A stretch of DNA of 64,000 nt from Paenibacillus chibensis (GTDB taxonomy: Bacteria > Bacillota > Bacilli > Paenibacillales > Paenibacillaceae), in NCBI RefSeq assembly GCF_004001045.1, contig NZ_BIMK01000028.1, forward strand, positions 1 through 64,000, in the 5' to 3' direction. The notes beneath the pieces were generated by a model. It was not told the DNA's origin. It saw nothing but the letters and a program-made list of their open reading frames with translations, and ran no database searches. The translations under genes and the position numbers were made by a program. Position 1 is the stretch's first letter; every line of letters begins with the position of its first letter. Shown here piece after piece: positions 1-9,306 of this stretch.

Positions 1-11
1 TATGTAAACTC

Positions 12-33
12 AAACGCCGAAAGGCGTTTTTTT
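12..33 (+). terminator. Rho-independent terminator of the gene left of the window
   Basis: A 7-bp perfect stem (AAACGCC/GGCGTTT) with a GAAA tetraloop runs into a T tract. The gene it ends lies outside the window. Confidence 0.85.
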
Positions 34-449
34 GTTATTCTCCAGGATTCAAAATTTTAGGCTGCTATGGTTAATATCGATGTATCAGAAGCAAGCTAAA
101 ATGGGTAATACATAAGCAGGAGTCCAGGCGACAGATTCAATCATCAATTCTACCTTGATGCGAAAACAGGAATATTTTGGATGTCAGGAAATCTAACTGA
201 ATAAATAATTATAATATGGATTGATTATGTAGAGTTCGATGCTTGTCTTCCCATTATTTGCAAGACTACATAAAATAACCTGTAATTGCGCCATGTATAT
301 AAATACAGGAAGCGTGTTTCGAAGGCGGCTAATATTTTTTTGCTTTATCGCGAAAAAGTGAAGATTTTCGATTTATTTTGGTGTATGATGTTTAGAAAGC
401 GTTACAAAAGAGATAGCAATTCAAACGGGATGGAGATGGGAGGAGTAGC
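34..449 (+). other. Intergenic region upstream of ppc with a weak cre-like site
   Basis: No convincing gene is seen in these 416 bases, which are AT-rich. At 393-407 TAGAAAGCGTTACAA resembles a CcpA cre box but has two mismatches to the Bacillus consensus. It lies about 45 bases before the ppc start. CcpA control of ppc would make metabolic sense, but this is only a suggestion. Confidence 0.35.
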
Positions 450-3245
450 ATGACTGAACTTACGGTTACCGCAAATAAGAGCAATTCAAACAACCTACTG
501 CGGCGCGATGTGCGATTCTTGGGAAACATCCTCGGTGAAGTGCTTGTCCATCAGGGCGGCAACGAGCTTTTGGATATTGTTGAAAAGATTCGCGAGACCA
601 GCAAGTCATTACGTTCTGTTTTTTTACCTGAATTGTATGAGGACTTCAAGAAAATCATTCGAACCCTTGAGCCTGATATTCGCCACCAGGTCATTCGTGC
701 TTTTGCGATCTATTTCCAATTGGTGAACATTGCGGAGCAAAATCACCGGATTCGCCGCAAGCGTGATTACGAAAGATCGGCGGGAGAAACGGTTCAGCCG
801 GGATCCATCGAAAGTGCCGTTCAAGATCTGAAGGATCGTCAATTCACTTTCACAGAAGTGCAAGAGATTATCGAAAGCCTGTCGCTTGAGCTTGTCATGA
901 CGGCTCACCCGACTGAAGCGATGCGCAGAGCCATTTTGGACATTCACAAACGGATTTCCGAGGATGTTATGCTGCTGGACAATCCGACCCTTACTTTCCG
1001 TGAACGCGAACAGCTGCGCGAGAAGCTCCTGAACGAAGTCATTACCCTATGGCAAACGGATGAGCTCAGAGCCGGCAAACCGACCGTTCTCGACGAAGTC
1101 AGAAACGGCATGTACTATTTTCACGAAACGCTGTTCCATGTGCTCCCTGACGTTTATCAGGAACTGGAACGCTGCTTAAATAAATATTATCCAGAGCATA
1201 ACTGGCATGTGCCTACGTACCTGCGTTTTGGTTCCTGGATCGGCGGTGACCGCGACGGTAACCCGTCGGTGAAAGCCGACATCACTTGGGAAACGCTGCG
1301 GATGCAGCGCAGACTCGCTATTCGCGAGTACCAGCGGATTTTATCCGAGTATATGCAGTACTTGAGTTTCAGCACTTCCATCGTCAATGTGTCCGACGAA
1401 CTTCTGGAGTCCATTGCGAATGACCGGAATCAGGTGGAAGTTCTGAGACGCAGCGTATGGCATAACGAAAAGGAACCCTATCGGATCAAGCTTGTCTATA
1501 TGATGGAAAAAGTAAGCAACGTGACCGACGAGAGCAAAAAGGGTTCGCCAGATGCTTATCAATCACCATCCGAATTCATCGAAGATTTGAAAATCATTGA
1601 CCGCAGCCTTCGTTTCCACTTTGCTGACTATGTCGCTGATACGTATATTCAGAAATTAATACGCCAGGTAGAGCTGTTTGGTTTCCACACCGCAGCACTT
1701 GATATCCGCCAGCACAGCCAAGAGCACGAGAATGCGATGAAGGAAGTTCTGGCGCAGGTTGATCTGACGCCGGATTATTCCAAACTTTCCGAAGAGGAAA
1801 AAATTTCGCTTTTGGCCAAACTGCTTAGCGAGCCAAGACCGATTACTTCTAACTATCATGAGTACAGCGCGAGCACGAAGGAATGCCTGGATGTGTTCCG
1901 CACCGTATACAAGGCTCAGCAGGAGTATGGTACGCAGTGCATCACGAGCTATCTGATCAGTATGGCCGAAGGCGCAAGCGACATCATGGAAGTCATGGTC
2001 TTCGCCAAAGAGGTTGGATTGTTCCGCCAAAATAGTGATGGAACGGTTGATTGCACACTGCAATCGGTGCCTCTTTTCGAGACGATCGAGGATCTTCATG
2101 CTGCGCCGGAAATTATGAAGAGTCTGTTCCAGCTTCCGATCTATCGAGCAAGCATTGCTTCCAGAAATGATCTGCAGGAAATCATGCTCGGCTATTCGGA
2201 TAGCAATAAGGATGGCGGCGCCGTTACCGCGAACTGGGAACTGCGCGTCGCGCTGAAGGAATTGACGGCCGTTGCCGATGAGTTCGGCATCAAGCTGAAG
2301 TTCTTCCATGGACGCGGCGGAGCGCTTGGACGCGGTGGCATGCCGCTCAACCGTTCGATTCTGGCTCAGCCGGCTTCTACGATTGGCGGGGGCATCAAGA
2401 TTACGGAGCAGGGAGAGGTCATCTCGTCCCGTTACTCCTTGAAGGGCATCGCTTACCGCAGTCTGGAGCAAGCTACGTCCGCCCTGATTACAGCGGCGAT
2501 CAACAAGCAAACTCCGCAAGAGGATGATGCGCGCGAAGCTTACTGGGATGGAATTGTACGGGAAATGTCTGAGGTTTCCCGCAATAAATACCAGGATTTG
2601 ATCTTCCGCGATCCGGACTTCCTGTCGTTCTTCAAAGAGTCGACGCCGCTTCCTGAAGTGGGTGAGTTGAACATCGGTTCACGTCCTTCCAAACGGAAAA
2701 ACAGCGACCGCTTTGAGGATCTGCGGGCCATTCCATGGGTATTCTCGTGGACGCAGAGCCGTTTCCTGCTGCCGGCATGGTATGCTGCGGGAACGGGCCT
2801 GCAGAACTTTTATCAGAACAAAGAAGAGAACCTGAAGATCATGCAGGAAATGTATGAGAAATTCTCCTTCTTTACTTCCTTGATCGATTCGCTTCAAATG
2901 GCGATTGCCAAGGCAGATATGGTCATTGCGCATGAATATGCGAATATGTCCAAGAACGATGAAGCCCGCCAGCGCATCTTCAACCTGATTGAAGAGGAGT
3001 TTAAGCTGACTTCGGAGCTCATTCTGAAAATTACGGGACAGAAGGAAATTCTCGATAACGTCCCTGTCATCCAGGAATCGATCCGCCTGCGTAATCCTTA
3101 CGTCGATCCGCTTAGCTATCTGCAGGTTCAACTGCTTAGCGAGCTGCGCGGTCTGCGTGAAAAGGATGAGGATGATGCCGAGCTGCTGCGTGAGGTGCTT
3201 CTCACCATCAACGGAATTGCCGCAGGTCTCCGGAACACAGGCTGA
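450..3245 (+). CDS. ppc: Phosphoenolpyruvate carboxylase
   Basis: Cytoplasmic anaplerotic enzyme that carboxylates phosphoenolpyruvate with bicarbonate to oxaloacetate, refilling the TCA cycle. The 931-residue length is normal for bacterial PEPC. Family signatures are visible in order: TAHPTEA with the catalytic His near residue 153, GGDRDGNPS near 265, and FHGRGGALGRGG near 619-630. The C-terminus ends in NTG, matching the conserved RNTG tail that closes the active site. The ATG start follows GGGAGGAG by a few bases. It appears monocistronic: a terminator follows at once and sigW downstream has its own promoter. Confidence 0.97.
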   Translation: MTELTVTANKSNSNNLLRRDVRFLGNILGEVLVHQGGNELLDIVEKIRETSKSLRSVFLPELYEDFKKIIRTLEPDIRHQVIRAFAIYFQLVNIAEQNHRIRRKRDYERSAGETVQPGSIESAVQDLKDRQFTFTEVQEIIESLSLELVMTAHPTEAMRRAILDIHKRISEDVMLLDNPTLTFREREQLREKLLNEVITLWQTDELRAGKPTVLDEVRNGMYYFHETLFHVLPDVYQELERCLNKYYPEHNWHVPTYLRFGSWIGGDRDGNPSVKADITWETLRMQRRLAIREYQRILSEYMQYLSFSTSIVNVSDELLESIANDRNQVEVLRRSVWHNEKEPYRIKLVYMMEKVSNVTDESKKGSPDAYQSPSEFIEDLKIIDRSLRFHFADYVADTYIQKLIRQVELFGFHTAALDIRQHSQEHENAMKEVLAQVDLTPDYSKLSEEEKISLLAKLLSEPRPITSNYHEYSASTKECLDVFRTVYKAQQEYGTQCITSYLISMAEGASDIMEVMVFAKEVGLFRQNSDGTVDCTLQSVPLFETIEDLHAAPEIMKSLFQLPIYRASIASRNDLQEIMLGYSDSNKDGGAVTANWELRVALKELTAVADEFGIKLKFFHGRGGALGRGGMPLNRSILAQPASTIGGGIKITEQGEVISSRYSLKGIAYRSLEQATSALITAAINKQTPQEDDAREAYWDGIVREMSEVSRNKYQDLIFRDPDFLSFFKESTPLPEVGELNIGSRPSKRKNSDRFEDLRAIPWVFSWTQSRFLLPAWYAAGTGLQNFYQNKEENLKIMQEMYEKFSFFTSLIDSLQMAIAKADMVIAHEYANMSKNDEARQRIFNLIEEEFKLTSELILKITGQKEILDNVPVIQESIRLRNPYVDPLSYLQVQLLSELRGLREKDEDDAELLREVLLTINGIAAGLRNTG

Positions 3246-3283
3246 TACTCTAGCGTAAGGGACATCGAAAGAAAGCCGAATAA

Positions 3284-3330
3284 GGGAAAGCCGGGATTCA
3301 AGCGATTGAAACCCGGGCTTTCCCTTTTTT
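3284..3330 (+). terminator. ppc terminator
   Basis: A long hairpin (GGGAAAGCC.GG ... CC.GGCTTTCCC) is followed by six T. It separates ppc from sigW. Confidence 0.9.
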
Positions 3331-3421
3331 AGTTATCAGTTAAGCATAAAATCCGAAGCATGGCGATCTATGAAGCTGTAACCGGTTATAGGTGTTTTTT
3401 GCTATGCCATACGAGCTTGTC

Positions 3422-3450
3422 TTGCATTTTTGCGGGAGTTGAATTACGAT
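3422..3450 (+). promoter_or_regulatory. Candidate sigma-A promoter of sigW
   Basis: TTGCAT, 17 bases, TACGAT, followed about 50 bases later by the sigW start. No good TGAAAC-N16-CGTA sigma-W promoter is visible upstream of sigW; the best is TGAATG-N15-CGTT at 3452-3476, which is degenerate. Confidence 0.45.
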
Positions 3451-3503
3451 TTGAATGATGTGAAAAATAGATCGTTACCCATCAGCAAGTCTGGGGGAAT
3501 ATA

Positions 3504-4073
3504 TTGGTGGATAATATAGAGAACAGGTTAACCAAGCTGGCTCTGAAAGGGGATCAGCGTGCCTTTGCAGAGATTGTAGAGCTGTATAAGGATAAAATAT
3601 ATCATTTGGCCTATCGAATGCTGAACAACCGCCATGAGGCGGAGGATATCGTGCAGGAAACCTTTTTGCGCGTATATAAAAATCTGGACCGGTACGATCC
3701 GAACCAGAAGTTTTCGACGTGGATTTATCGCATTGCCACGAATTTATGTATCGACAGGCTGAGGAAAAAGAAGCCGACCTATTCGCTCGACGCGGAAATG
3801 AACGATCAGGAAGGCATGGATGGCTATTCGATGATCCCGAGCGATAACCGGACACCGGAAAGCGAAACGCTGTTGTCTGAAACGCAGGAAATCATTTATC
3901 AAGCGATTGAAACGCTTCCGGCGAAATACAAGTCTGTTATGATTTTGAGGTATTTGCAGGATTTATCCTTGCAGGAAATCAGCGACGTGCTGGGCATGCC
4001 TGTGACAACCATTAAGACGCGGGTACACCGCGGGCGGGAGTTTCTGCGCAAAAAATTGGAGTCCAAACTGTAA
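3504..4073 (+). CDS. sigW: ECF RNA polymerase sigma factor, SigW type
   Basis: Extracytoplasmic-function sigma factor that directs RNA polymerase to TGAAAC/CGTA promoters of cell-envelope stress genes. At 189 residues it has sigma region 2 (YKDKIYHLAYRMLNNRHEAEDIVQE, cited here by its ends near residues 27-51), the linker containing LRKKKPTYSLDAE, and region 4 with a helix-turn-helix ending TTIKTRVHRGREFLRKKL. The similarity to B. subtilis SigW is clear along the whole length. The start is TTG at 3504 or GTG at 3507; GGGGGAA at 3493-3499 fits both. The anti-sigma gene follows after a 122-base gap that contains a sigma-W promoter. Confidence 0.93.
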   Translation: MVDNIENRLTKLALKGDQRAFAEIVELYKDKIYHLAYRMLNNRHEAEDIVQETFLRVYKNLDRYDPNQKFSTWIYRIATNLCIDRLRKKKPTYSLDAEMNDQEGMDGYSMIPSDNRTPESETLLSETQEIIYQAIETLPAKYKSVMILRYLQDLSLQEISDVLGMPVTTIKTRVHRGREFLRKKLESKL

Positions 4074-4089
4074 AATTCCTTTTTTTTAT

Positions 4090-4115
4090 TGAAACATTCT
4101 AAAAAGAAGTACGTA
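4090..4115 (+). promoter_or_regulatory. Consensus sigma-W promoter in front of rsiW
   Basis: TGAAAC at 4090-4095, exactly 16 bases, then CGTA at 4112-4115: a perfect match to the known ECF sigma-W consensus. It lies in the sigW-rsiW gap, so active SigW should boost its own anti-sigma factor. The predicted start near 4122 leaves a leader of about 75 bases. Confidence 0.8.
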
Positions 4116-4195
4116 TTACAAGTTAAACAAGTCTTGTGCCCTTCGAATGGATAGGGTTTCGAATACATCTATAATGAACGAAAGGATTGGCTCAT

Positions 4196-4810
4196 ATGGA
4201 ATGCAACTTGGCCGTCTCTTTAATGCATGATTATCTGGATGACGACTTGCCCAAGGACCAGCAGCTGGCTCTAAAGACCCATTTGCTGACCTGCCCTGAT
4301 TGTCGTCTGCAGTTCAAAGAGCTGGAGCGGACAGATATGCTGATGTTCTCCCTGAACCATCATGCACCGACCGCGCCTCTTGAGCTGACCCACCGGATCA
4401 TGAGTGCCTTGCCTCAGGAAAAAAGACAGCAGCCTTGGCTGAGATGGATCAGAAGACATCCTGCCATTACGGCCGCCGCCGTTTTCCTTGTGGTGATGTT
4501 CATCAGTTCCGTGAGCTTCTGGGATCAGGACACACAGCTCGTGGTCAAGGGAAGCGACCTGGATCAGGTTGTGATTGAGGGAGACACGGTTATTGTCCCG
4601 GAAGGAAAAACTATAGCCGGCAATTTAACGGTAGAAAATGGAAAAACTCAAATTTACGGCGAAGTCAATGGGGATCTGACGGTGATCGACGGGTCATTGT
4701 ACCAGGCTTCCACAGCCCATATTTCCGGTAGGGTCAAAAAGGTTGATCAAGCGTTGGACTGGATCTGGTATAAAATAACAAATGCATTCTCCGATGTCGC
4801 CTATCGTTAA
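4196..4810 (+). CDS. rsiW: Anti-sigma-W factor, zinc-finger membrane protein
   Basis: Single-pass membrane protein that holds SigW inactive until regulated proteolysis (PrsW/RasP route in Bacillus) releases it. The 204 residues show an N-terminal ZAS zinc-binding domain (Cys3, then HLLTCPDC near residues 32-39, the HX3CX2C motif), one transmembrane segment near residues 90-107, and an extracytoplasmic tail with VIVPEGKTIAGNL-type repeats, as in Bacillus RsiW. ATG 4196 follows AAAGGA with 9-base spacing and is preferred over an in-frame TTG at 4187 that would sit on the ribosome binding site. Confidence 0.9.
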   Translation: MECNLAVSLMHDYLDDDLPKDQQLALKTHLLTCPDCRLQFKELERTDMLMFSLNHHAPTAPLELTHRIMSALPQEKRQQPWLRWIRRHPAITAAAVFLVVMFISSVSFWDQDTQLVVKGSDLDQVVIEGDTVIVPEGKTIAGNLTVENGKTQIYGEVNGDLTVIDGSLYQASTAHISGRVKKVDQALDWIWYKITNAFSDVAYR

Positions 4811-4836
4811 AAAACCTATGCTGCAGCTGAATTCAC

Positions 4837-4868
4837 GGCGCCTCTTCTCTGAAAGAAGGCGCCTTTTT
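4837..4868 (+). terminator. sigW-rsiW terminator
   Basis: GGCGCC inverted repeat with an extended imperfect stem, followed by TTTTT. Confidence 0.85.
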
Positions 4869-5012
4869 GCTGGAAGAATGCTTAAATTCAACCAATTTGG
4901 AGCTTCGGCCGCTTGCAACCTGAAGTTGATCGTTATAACCTAGAAGATATAGGGGAAATTATATTACATAGAGACCCATTTTACATTCAAGGGGAAGTGC
5001 GGGGGCCTAAGT

Positions 5013-5843
5013 ATGAGTTATTTTACGGATCTGACATGGAAGGAATCCATCAAGGATATCATCGATATTGCGATTGTTACATACATTATTTATCATGTCA
5101 TTTTGCTCGTTCGGGGTACCAGAGCCGTTCAACTCCTGAAAGGTATTCTGGTTCTGGTCATTATATGGGCGCTAAGCACATGGTTCGATTTGTTTACACT
5201 GAGATGGCTGATGAATCAAATTTTCAACTTCGGTATTTTTGCCATCTTTATTATCTTCCAGCCGGAGCTTCGCAGAGCGCTGGAACAGCTCGGTCGCGGC
5301 AAAATATTCGGCCGGTCCTCCGCAGAGGATGAGGAATTCAACAAACTGATCGGCGAAGTCATTAAGGCCGTAAATTATTTAGCACGCAGAAAGATCGGCG
5401 CATTAATTGTTTTTGAACGCCAGACAGGACTGAACGAATACACCGAATCGGGTATTCCGATGCAGTCGATGATCAGCTCACAGCTCTTGATCAATATTTT
5501 CATCCCGAATACGCCGCTCCACGATGGAGCCGTCATTATACAGAACAACCAAATTGCTGCCGCCGCATGTTATTTGCCGCTGTCGGAGAACCCCTTTATC
5601 AGTAAGGAACTAGGTACACGGCACCGTGCCGCGATCGGGATCAGTGAGGTCGGCGATGCCGTCTCGGTTGTCGTTTCGGAAGAAACAGGTCAAATCTCCC
5701 TTGCAATCAATGGACAGGTTGTGCGCGACATCAAGGAGGAATCCCTGATTTCGAAGCTGTATGAGGAGCTCCGTCCGAATTCCACCCCTAAAGAGAAACG
5801 CCCGATGTTCTGGCGCCGGAAGGGGACTGATAAAGATGAATAA
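5013..5843 (+). CDS. cdaA: Diadenylate cyclase CdaA
   Basis: Membrane-bound enzyme that condenses two ATP into cyclic di-AMP, the essential second messenger controlling potassium, osmolyte and cell-wall homeostasis. The 276 residues begin with three hydrophobic segments (about residues 12-35, 41-58 and 64-80) and carry a DAC domain with the DGA motif (LHDGAVII, near residues 168-175) and RHRAAIG near 205-211. First gene of the conserved cdaA-cdaR-glmM block. ATG follows GGGGGC closely; GGGGAAG lies slightly further up. Its last bases overlap the cdaR start. Confidence 0.95.
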   Translation: MSYFTDLTWKESIKDIIDIAIVTYIIYHVILLVRGTRAVQLLKGILVLVIIWALSTWFDLFTLRWLMNQIFNFGIFAIFIIFQPELRRALEQLGRGKIFGRSSAEDEEFNKLIGEVIKAVNYLARRKIGALIVFERQTGLNEYTESGIPMQSMISSQLLINIFIPNTPLHDGAVIIQNNQIAAAACYLPLSENPFISKELGTRHRAAIGISEVGDAVSVVVSEETGQISLAINGQVVRDIKEESLISKLYEELRPNSTPKEKRPMFWRRKGTDKDE

Positions 5844-7239
5844 GTGGATCAACAACAACAATTTCGCGAAAATTTTGGCGCTTGCCGTTAGCGTGTTGCT
5901 GTGGAGCATGGTCCATTTAAACAGCGATACGCCTACGCCTACAGCGAAAATAGATACGAGGATTATTGAAAACGTCAAGGTTCAGCCTTACGGACTGGAT
6001 GAAAAGAAATATATACTCAGCGCCATGGACACCGATCGGGTCCGCATTGAGATTAAGGGGAAAAAGACGGATCTCTTATCCGCCTTTTCTGGCGAGTATA
6101 AAATCAAGCTGGACCTTAGCAATGCGAAGGTCGGAACCAGCACGCTGCCGCTCAGCGTCGATATCCCGAAAGGGCTCGAGATCGTGAATATCCAGCCGTC
6201 GACGGTGACGGTGAATATCGAAGAGAGAAATACGGCAACGTTTCCGGTATCAATCGTGACCAAAGGGACACCAGCGGAGGGGTATCAGGTCGGTACGGTG
6301 ACCCCACAGCCTGCAACCGTGAAAGTGACGCTTCCGGAGAGCGAGCTTCGCGAGGTAGCGAAGGTTCAAGGAACCGTGACTATTGACGGGGAGAGCAGCT
6401 CGATCAAAGAAAAAAGGATCAAGCTGATCGCCTATGACAAAAAGGGGCAGGAAATCGAGGGAGCCGTGCTTGAACCGTCCACGGTTTCGGCCGATGTGGT
6501 CATTTCACCACCCTTTAAGGAAATTCCGATAGAACTGCAATATACGGGCAAGCTTCCTGAGGGACTTGTGATTTCGAAAGCTCAGCCTAGCGCAAGCAAG
6601 GTGAAGCTATACGGCTCGCAAGAGGACCTGGCGGGAGTAAAGTCCTATACCAATATTAGCGTGGATTTGGGGCAGATCACGCAGGCGGGAACAATAGTTC
6701 TTCCTGTGGACTTGACGCCACCTTCCGGTTTTGAGAAAATCGAGCCGAGCTCCTTGGAAGTGGAAATCACCACGGTTTCCAATTCGCAGCGGACCATGAA
6801 CGACATTCCGATCACGATCAAAAATGAGAACAGCGATCTGGATGCCACGATTATCAGTCCGGCCAGCCGCGTGATGTCGCTGACGCTCAGCGGTGCTCCG
6901 GGTCTGCTGAACAGTCTGACTTCAAGCGATATCCAGCTGATTGCAAGCGTCGGGAATCTGAGCCCGGGAACGCATCAAGTAACGCTGCAGCTCGTGCTGC
7001 CGCGTTATATATCCCGTGCCGATCAGGGCAGCCCGCTGACGGCGACGATTGAGGTAAAGGAGAAGGCTTCGACTCCCGCAACGACGACCCCGGAAACCGG
7101 GTCGGACGGAAAGGGAAAGGATAAGAATCCAAACCAGGAGAATCATTCCGGGACGGGAAGCGATGATCCAGGCGGTTCGGGTCCGAATGACCCCGTGACG
7201 CCGAACGGTTCGGGAGAAGCGGGAGATCCAGGAAATTAG
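5836..7239 (+). CDS. cdaR: CdaA regulatory protein CdaR (YbbR repeats)
   Basis: Membrane-anchored protein that modulates CdaA by direct contact. The ATG at 5836 overlaps the cdaA stop (ATGAATAA), follows AAGGGGA and begins MNKWINNNNFAKILAL, one N-terminal membrane helix. An upstream in-frame start at 5761 lies within cdaA and is rejected. Most of the 467 residues are tandem YbbR beta domains outside the cell (near residues 50-140, 145-225, 235-320 and 325-400). The last 45 residues are a low-complexity Pro/Gly/Thr/Asn/Asp tail, plausibly a wall-facing spacer. Confidence 0.93.
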   Translation: MNKWINNNNFAKILALAVSVLLWSMVHLNSDTPTPTAKIDTRIIENVKVQPYGLDEKKYILSAMDTDRVRIEIKGKKTDLLSAFSGEYKIKLDLSNAKVGTSTLPLSVDIPKGLEIVNIQPSTVTVNIEERNTATFPVSIVTKGTPAEGYQVGTVTPQPATVKVTLPESELREVAKVQGTVTIDGESSSIKEKRIKLIAYDKKGQEIEGAVLEPSTVSADVVISPPFKEIPIELQYTGKLPEGLVISKAQPSASKVKLYGSQEDLAGVKSYTNISVDLGQITQAGTIVLPVDLTPPSGFEKIEPSSLEVEITTVSNSQRTMNDIPITIKNENSDLDATIISPASRVMSLTLSGAPGLLNSLTSSDIQLIASVGNLSPGTHQVTLQLVLPRYISRADQGSPLTATIEVKEKASTPATTTPETGSDGKGKDKNPNQENHSGTGSDDPGGSGPNDPVTPNGSGEAGDPGN

Positions 7240-7307
7240 CGAATGGAATACGATGGAATTTAAAATGAATCTTTGTAAACAGAGAGCCTATAAAAAGGAG
7301 AACAATC

Positions 7308-8648
7308 ATGGGGAAATATTTTGGTACTGACGGCGTCCGCGGTGTCGCAAACAAGGAATTGACCGCAGAAATGGCATACAGCATCGGCCGCTGCGGCGGT
7401 TATGTATTAACGGGAGACGTTGAGAAACCGACGGTCGTCATCGGAATGGATACGCGCGTTTCGGGCGTCATGCTGGAATCGGCTCTGGTGGCTGGCATGC
7501 TGTCCATCGGCGCGCATGTAGTGCGGCTTGGCGTCGTATCGACACCGGCGGTCGCTTATATTACGAGATTGCTGAAAGCAGATGCGGGCGTGATGATCTC
7601 TGCGTCGCATAATCCGGTGGAAGATAACGGGATTAAGTTTTTTGGCGGGGACGGATTCAAGCTGTCCGATGAGACGGAACTGAAGATCGAAGCATTGATG
7701 GACGCAGAGACCGATAACCTGCCGCGTCCGGTGGGTAAAGACCTGGGCAACGTCATTGTAGATAACGATTCGAAATATAAATATTTGGAATATCTGAAAT
7801 CGACGATCAGCCACAGCTTTGACGGCCTGAAAATCGTGCTCGACTGCGCGAACGGTGCTGCTTATGAGCTGGCTCCGAAGCTGTTCGAAGAGCTGGGCGC
7901 GGAAGTTGTAAAGATCGGCGCCGAGCCGAACGGTCTGAACATTAACGATCATTGCGGTTCCACGCATCCGGAGAAGCTCAAGGAAGAGGTCATCAAGTCA
8001 AAGGCCGACCTGGGCCTCGCTTTTGACGGCGATGCGGACCGTTTGATTGCGATCGACAACAACGGCGAGGAAGTCGATGGCGACTTTATCCTCTGCATTT
8101 GCGGAGATGCCATGAATAAGCAAGGCAAGCTGAACAACGGTACGATCGTCTCGACGGTCATGAGTAATATCGGCTTTTATAAAGCTACGGAGAAACTGGG
8201 CCTGAAAACAGCCAAGACAGCCGTAGGCGACCGCTACGTCATGGAAGAGATGCGCAAGAACGGCTATAACCTGGGCGGCGAGCAGTCCGGCCATGTGATT
8301 TTCCTGGATTACAACACAACCGGCGACGGCATTCTGACAGCAATTCAGCTGGTAGACACCATTTCGGCTTCCGGCAAAAAGCTGAGCGAGCTGAGAACAA
8401 TGATGCGCCAGTATCCTCAAGTGCTTGTGAATGTCCGTGTTGAGGACAAGAGCAAATATGAAGGCAACCCCGCCATTGAAGCAGCTATTGCCGAAGTGGA
8501 AGGCATTCTGGGCGACAATGGCCGCGTGCTGGTACGTCCTTCGGGTACGGAATCGCTGATTCGCGTGATGGCAGAGGGTCCGGATAAGGACCAGCTGGAT
8601 CAGTACGTGAATCAGATCGTCGAGGTTGTGAAGCGGGAGCTTGTGTAA
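7308..8648 (+). CDS. glmM: Phosphoglucosamine mutase
   Basis: Cytoplasmic enzyme that interconverts glucosamine-6-phosphate and glucosamine-1-phosphate on the way to UDP-GlcNAc and peptidoglycan. The 446 residues are typical. The phosphoserine loop [15 protein letters not shown] (near residues 94-108), the metal-binding DGDADR (near 240-245) and the phosphate-binding RPSGTE (near 413-418) are present. ATG follows AAAAAGGAG. It is the last gene of the cda operon, and GlmM is known to inhibit CdaA directly in related Firmicutes. Confidence 0.97.
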   Translation: MGKYFGTDGVRGVANKELTAEMAYSIGRCGGYVLTGDVEKPTVVIGMDTRVSGVMLESALVAGMLSIGAHVVRLGVVSTPAVAYITRLLKADAGVMISASHNPVEDNGIKFFGGDGFKLSDETELKIEALMDAETDNLPRPVGKDLGNVIVDNDSKYKYLEYLKSTISHSFDGLKIVLDCANGAAYELAPKLFEELGAEVVKIGAEPNGLNINDHCGSTHPEKLKEEVIKSKADLGLAFDGDADRLIAIDNNGEEVDGDFILCICGDAMNKQGKLNNGTIVSTVMSNIGFYKATEKLGLKTAKTAVGDRYVMEEMRKNGYNLGGEQSGHVIFLDYNTTGDGILTAIQLVDTISASGKKLSELRTMMRQYPQVLVNVRVEDKSKYEGNPAIEAAIAEVEGILGDNGRVLVRPSGTESLIRVMAEGPDKDQLDQYVNQIVEVVKRELV

Positions 8649-8696
8649 GACCTAGGATGTGTTTTTGTCGTAAAATGAAGCAACTTTTATCATGGG

Positions 8697-8726
8697 CCGG
8701 TGAAACTAATGTTCAGGTTTCATCGG
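8697..8726 (+). terminator. Hairpin after glmM, probable weak terminator
   Basis: CCGGTGAAAC / GTTTCATCGG stem with one G-T pair and a 10-base loop. The tail is only moderately T-rich (CTTTCATTTC), so some readthrough to glmS is possible. Confidence 0.55.
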
Positions 8727-8781
8727 CTTTCATTTCAGGTGAATAGGGAAAAAGAGGGCTTGGCACGGTCTTCAGCCCGGA

Positions 8782-8810
8782 TTGCCAAACGGGTTCGACT
8801 TGAATATAAT
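8782..8810 (+). promoter_or_regulatory. Sigma-A promoter for the glmS ribozyme-glmS transcript
   Basis: TTGCCA, 17 bases, TATAAT. The expected start is near 8817, about 100 bases before the ribozyme. A TTGGCA/TGCCAA dyad (8760-8765 and 8783-8788) overlaps the -35 box and might be an operator. Confidence 0.75.
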
Positions 8811-8920
8811 AGGAACTACGTTTGTCGAAACTTTTCTGAAAAGGCAGACGGGTTCTTGAAAATTCAGAAATACATGTCATTCAAATACAGAAAGCGGGGA
8901 TCGTGAGGTTTAGAATTAAA

Positions 8921-9132
8921 AGCGCCAGAACTTGGGCTCGCGCGGGGAATGAATTCGTTCGCAACCGTTGGAGCGGATTCACGGCAGCGCCAAGTTGACG
9001 AGGTGAAGGTGTTCGAAACATTCGGCGGGGACCTTCCGGTGATTCACCAGAACCGAAAACCGAAAACGGAAAATGAATGGGCGACCGTTCACACAACGCT
9101 TCCGGTGGGTGAAAAGAAAATCATAATTCATG
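8921..9132 (+). ncRNA. glmS ribozyme: glmS ribozyme (GlcN6P-activated self-cleaving riboswitch)
   Basis: Catalytic RNA in the glmS leader that cleaves itself when glucosamine-6-phosphate accumulates, leading to mRNA decay. Conserved core pieces are visible: AGCGCC at the cleavage site (8921-8926, cut expected 5' of G8922), CAGAACTTGG pairing with CCAAGTTGACGAGG (ending near 9003), then GTTCGAAACATTCGGCGG and CCTTCC. The P4 arm probably closes with ATGAAT (near 9073) and ATTCAT (near 9126-9131), so the 3' edge is approximate. The glmS start lies about 175 bases beyond. Confidence 0.93.
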
Positions 9133-9306
9133 AGTGTGCGGGCAAGATAGCAGTAAGTGCAGCAGCCGAGAAACAGTACATTCGTGAAACGTACCTTGTA
9201 AATTTCATACAAAGTTTGTTTTCCCGTACGTTCCGGTTATGCCGCACGGCTATTCCTGTACGCTCTCTAAACCCATTTTGGAGAAGTGAACGGAGGAATT
9301 TTAATT

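Noticed and set aside
1656-2519. A 287-codon frame on the minus strand
   Set aside because: Antisense to ppc; composition typical of shadow frames.
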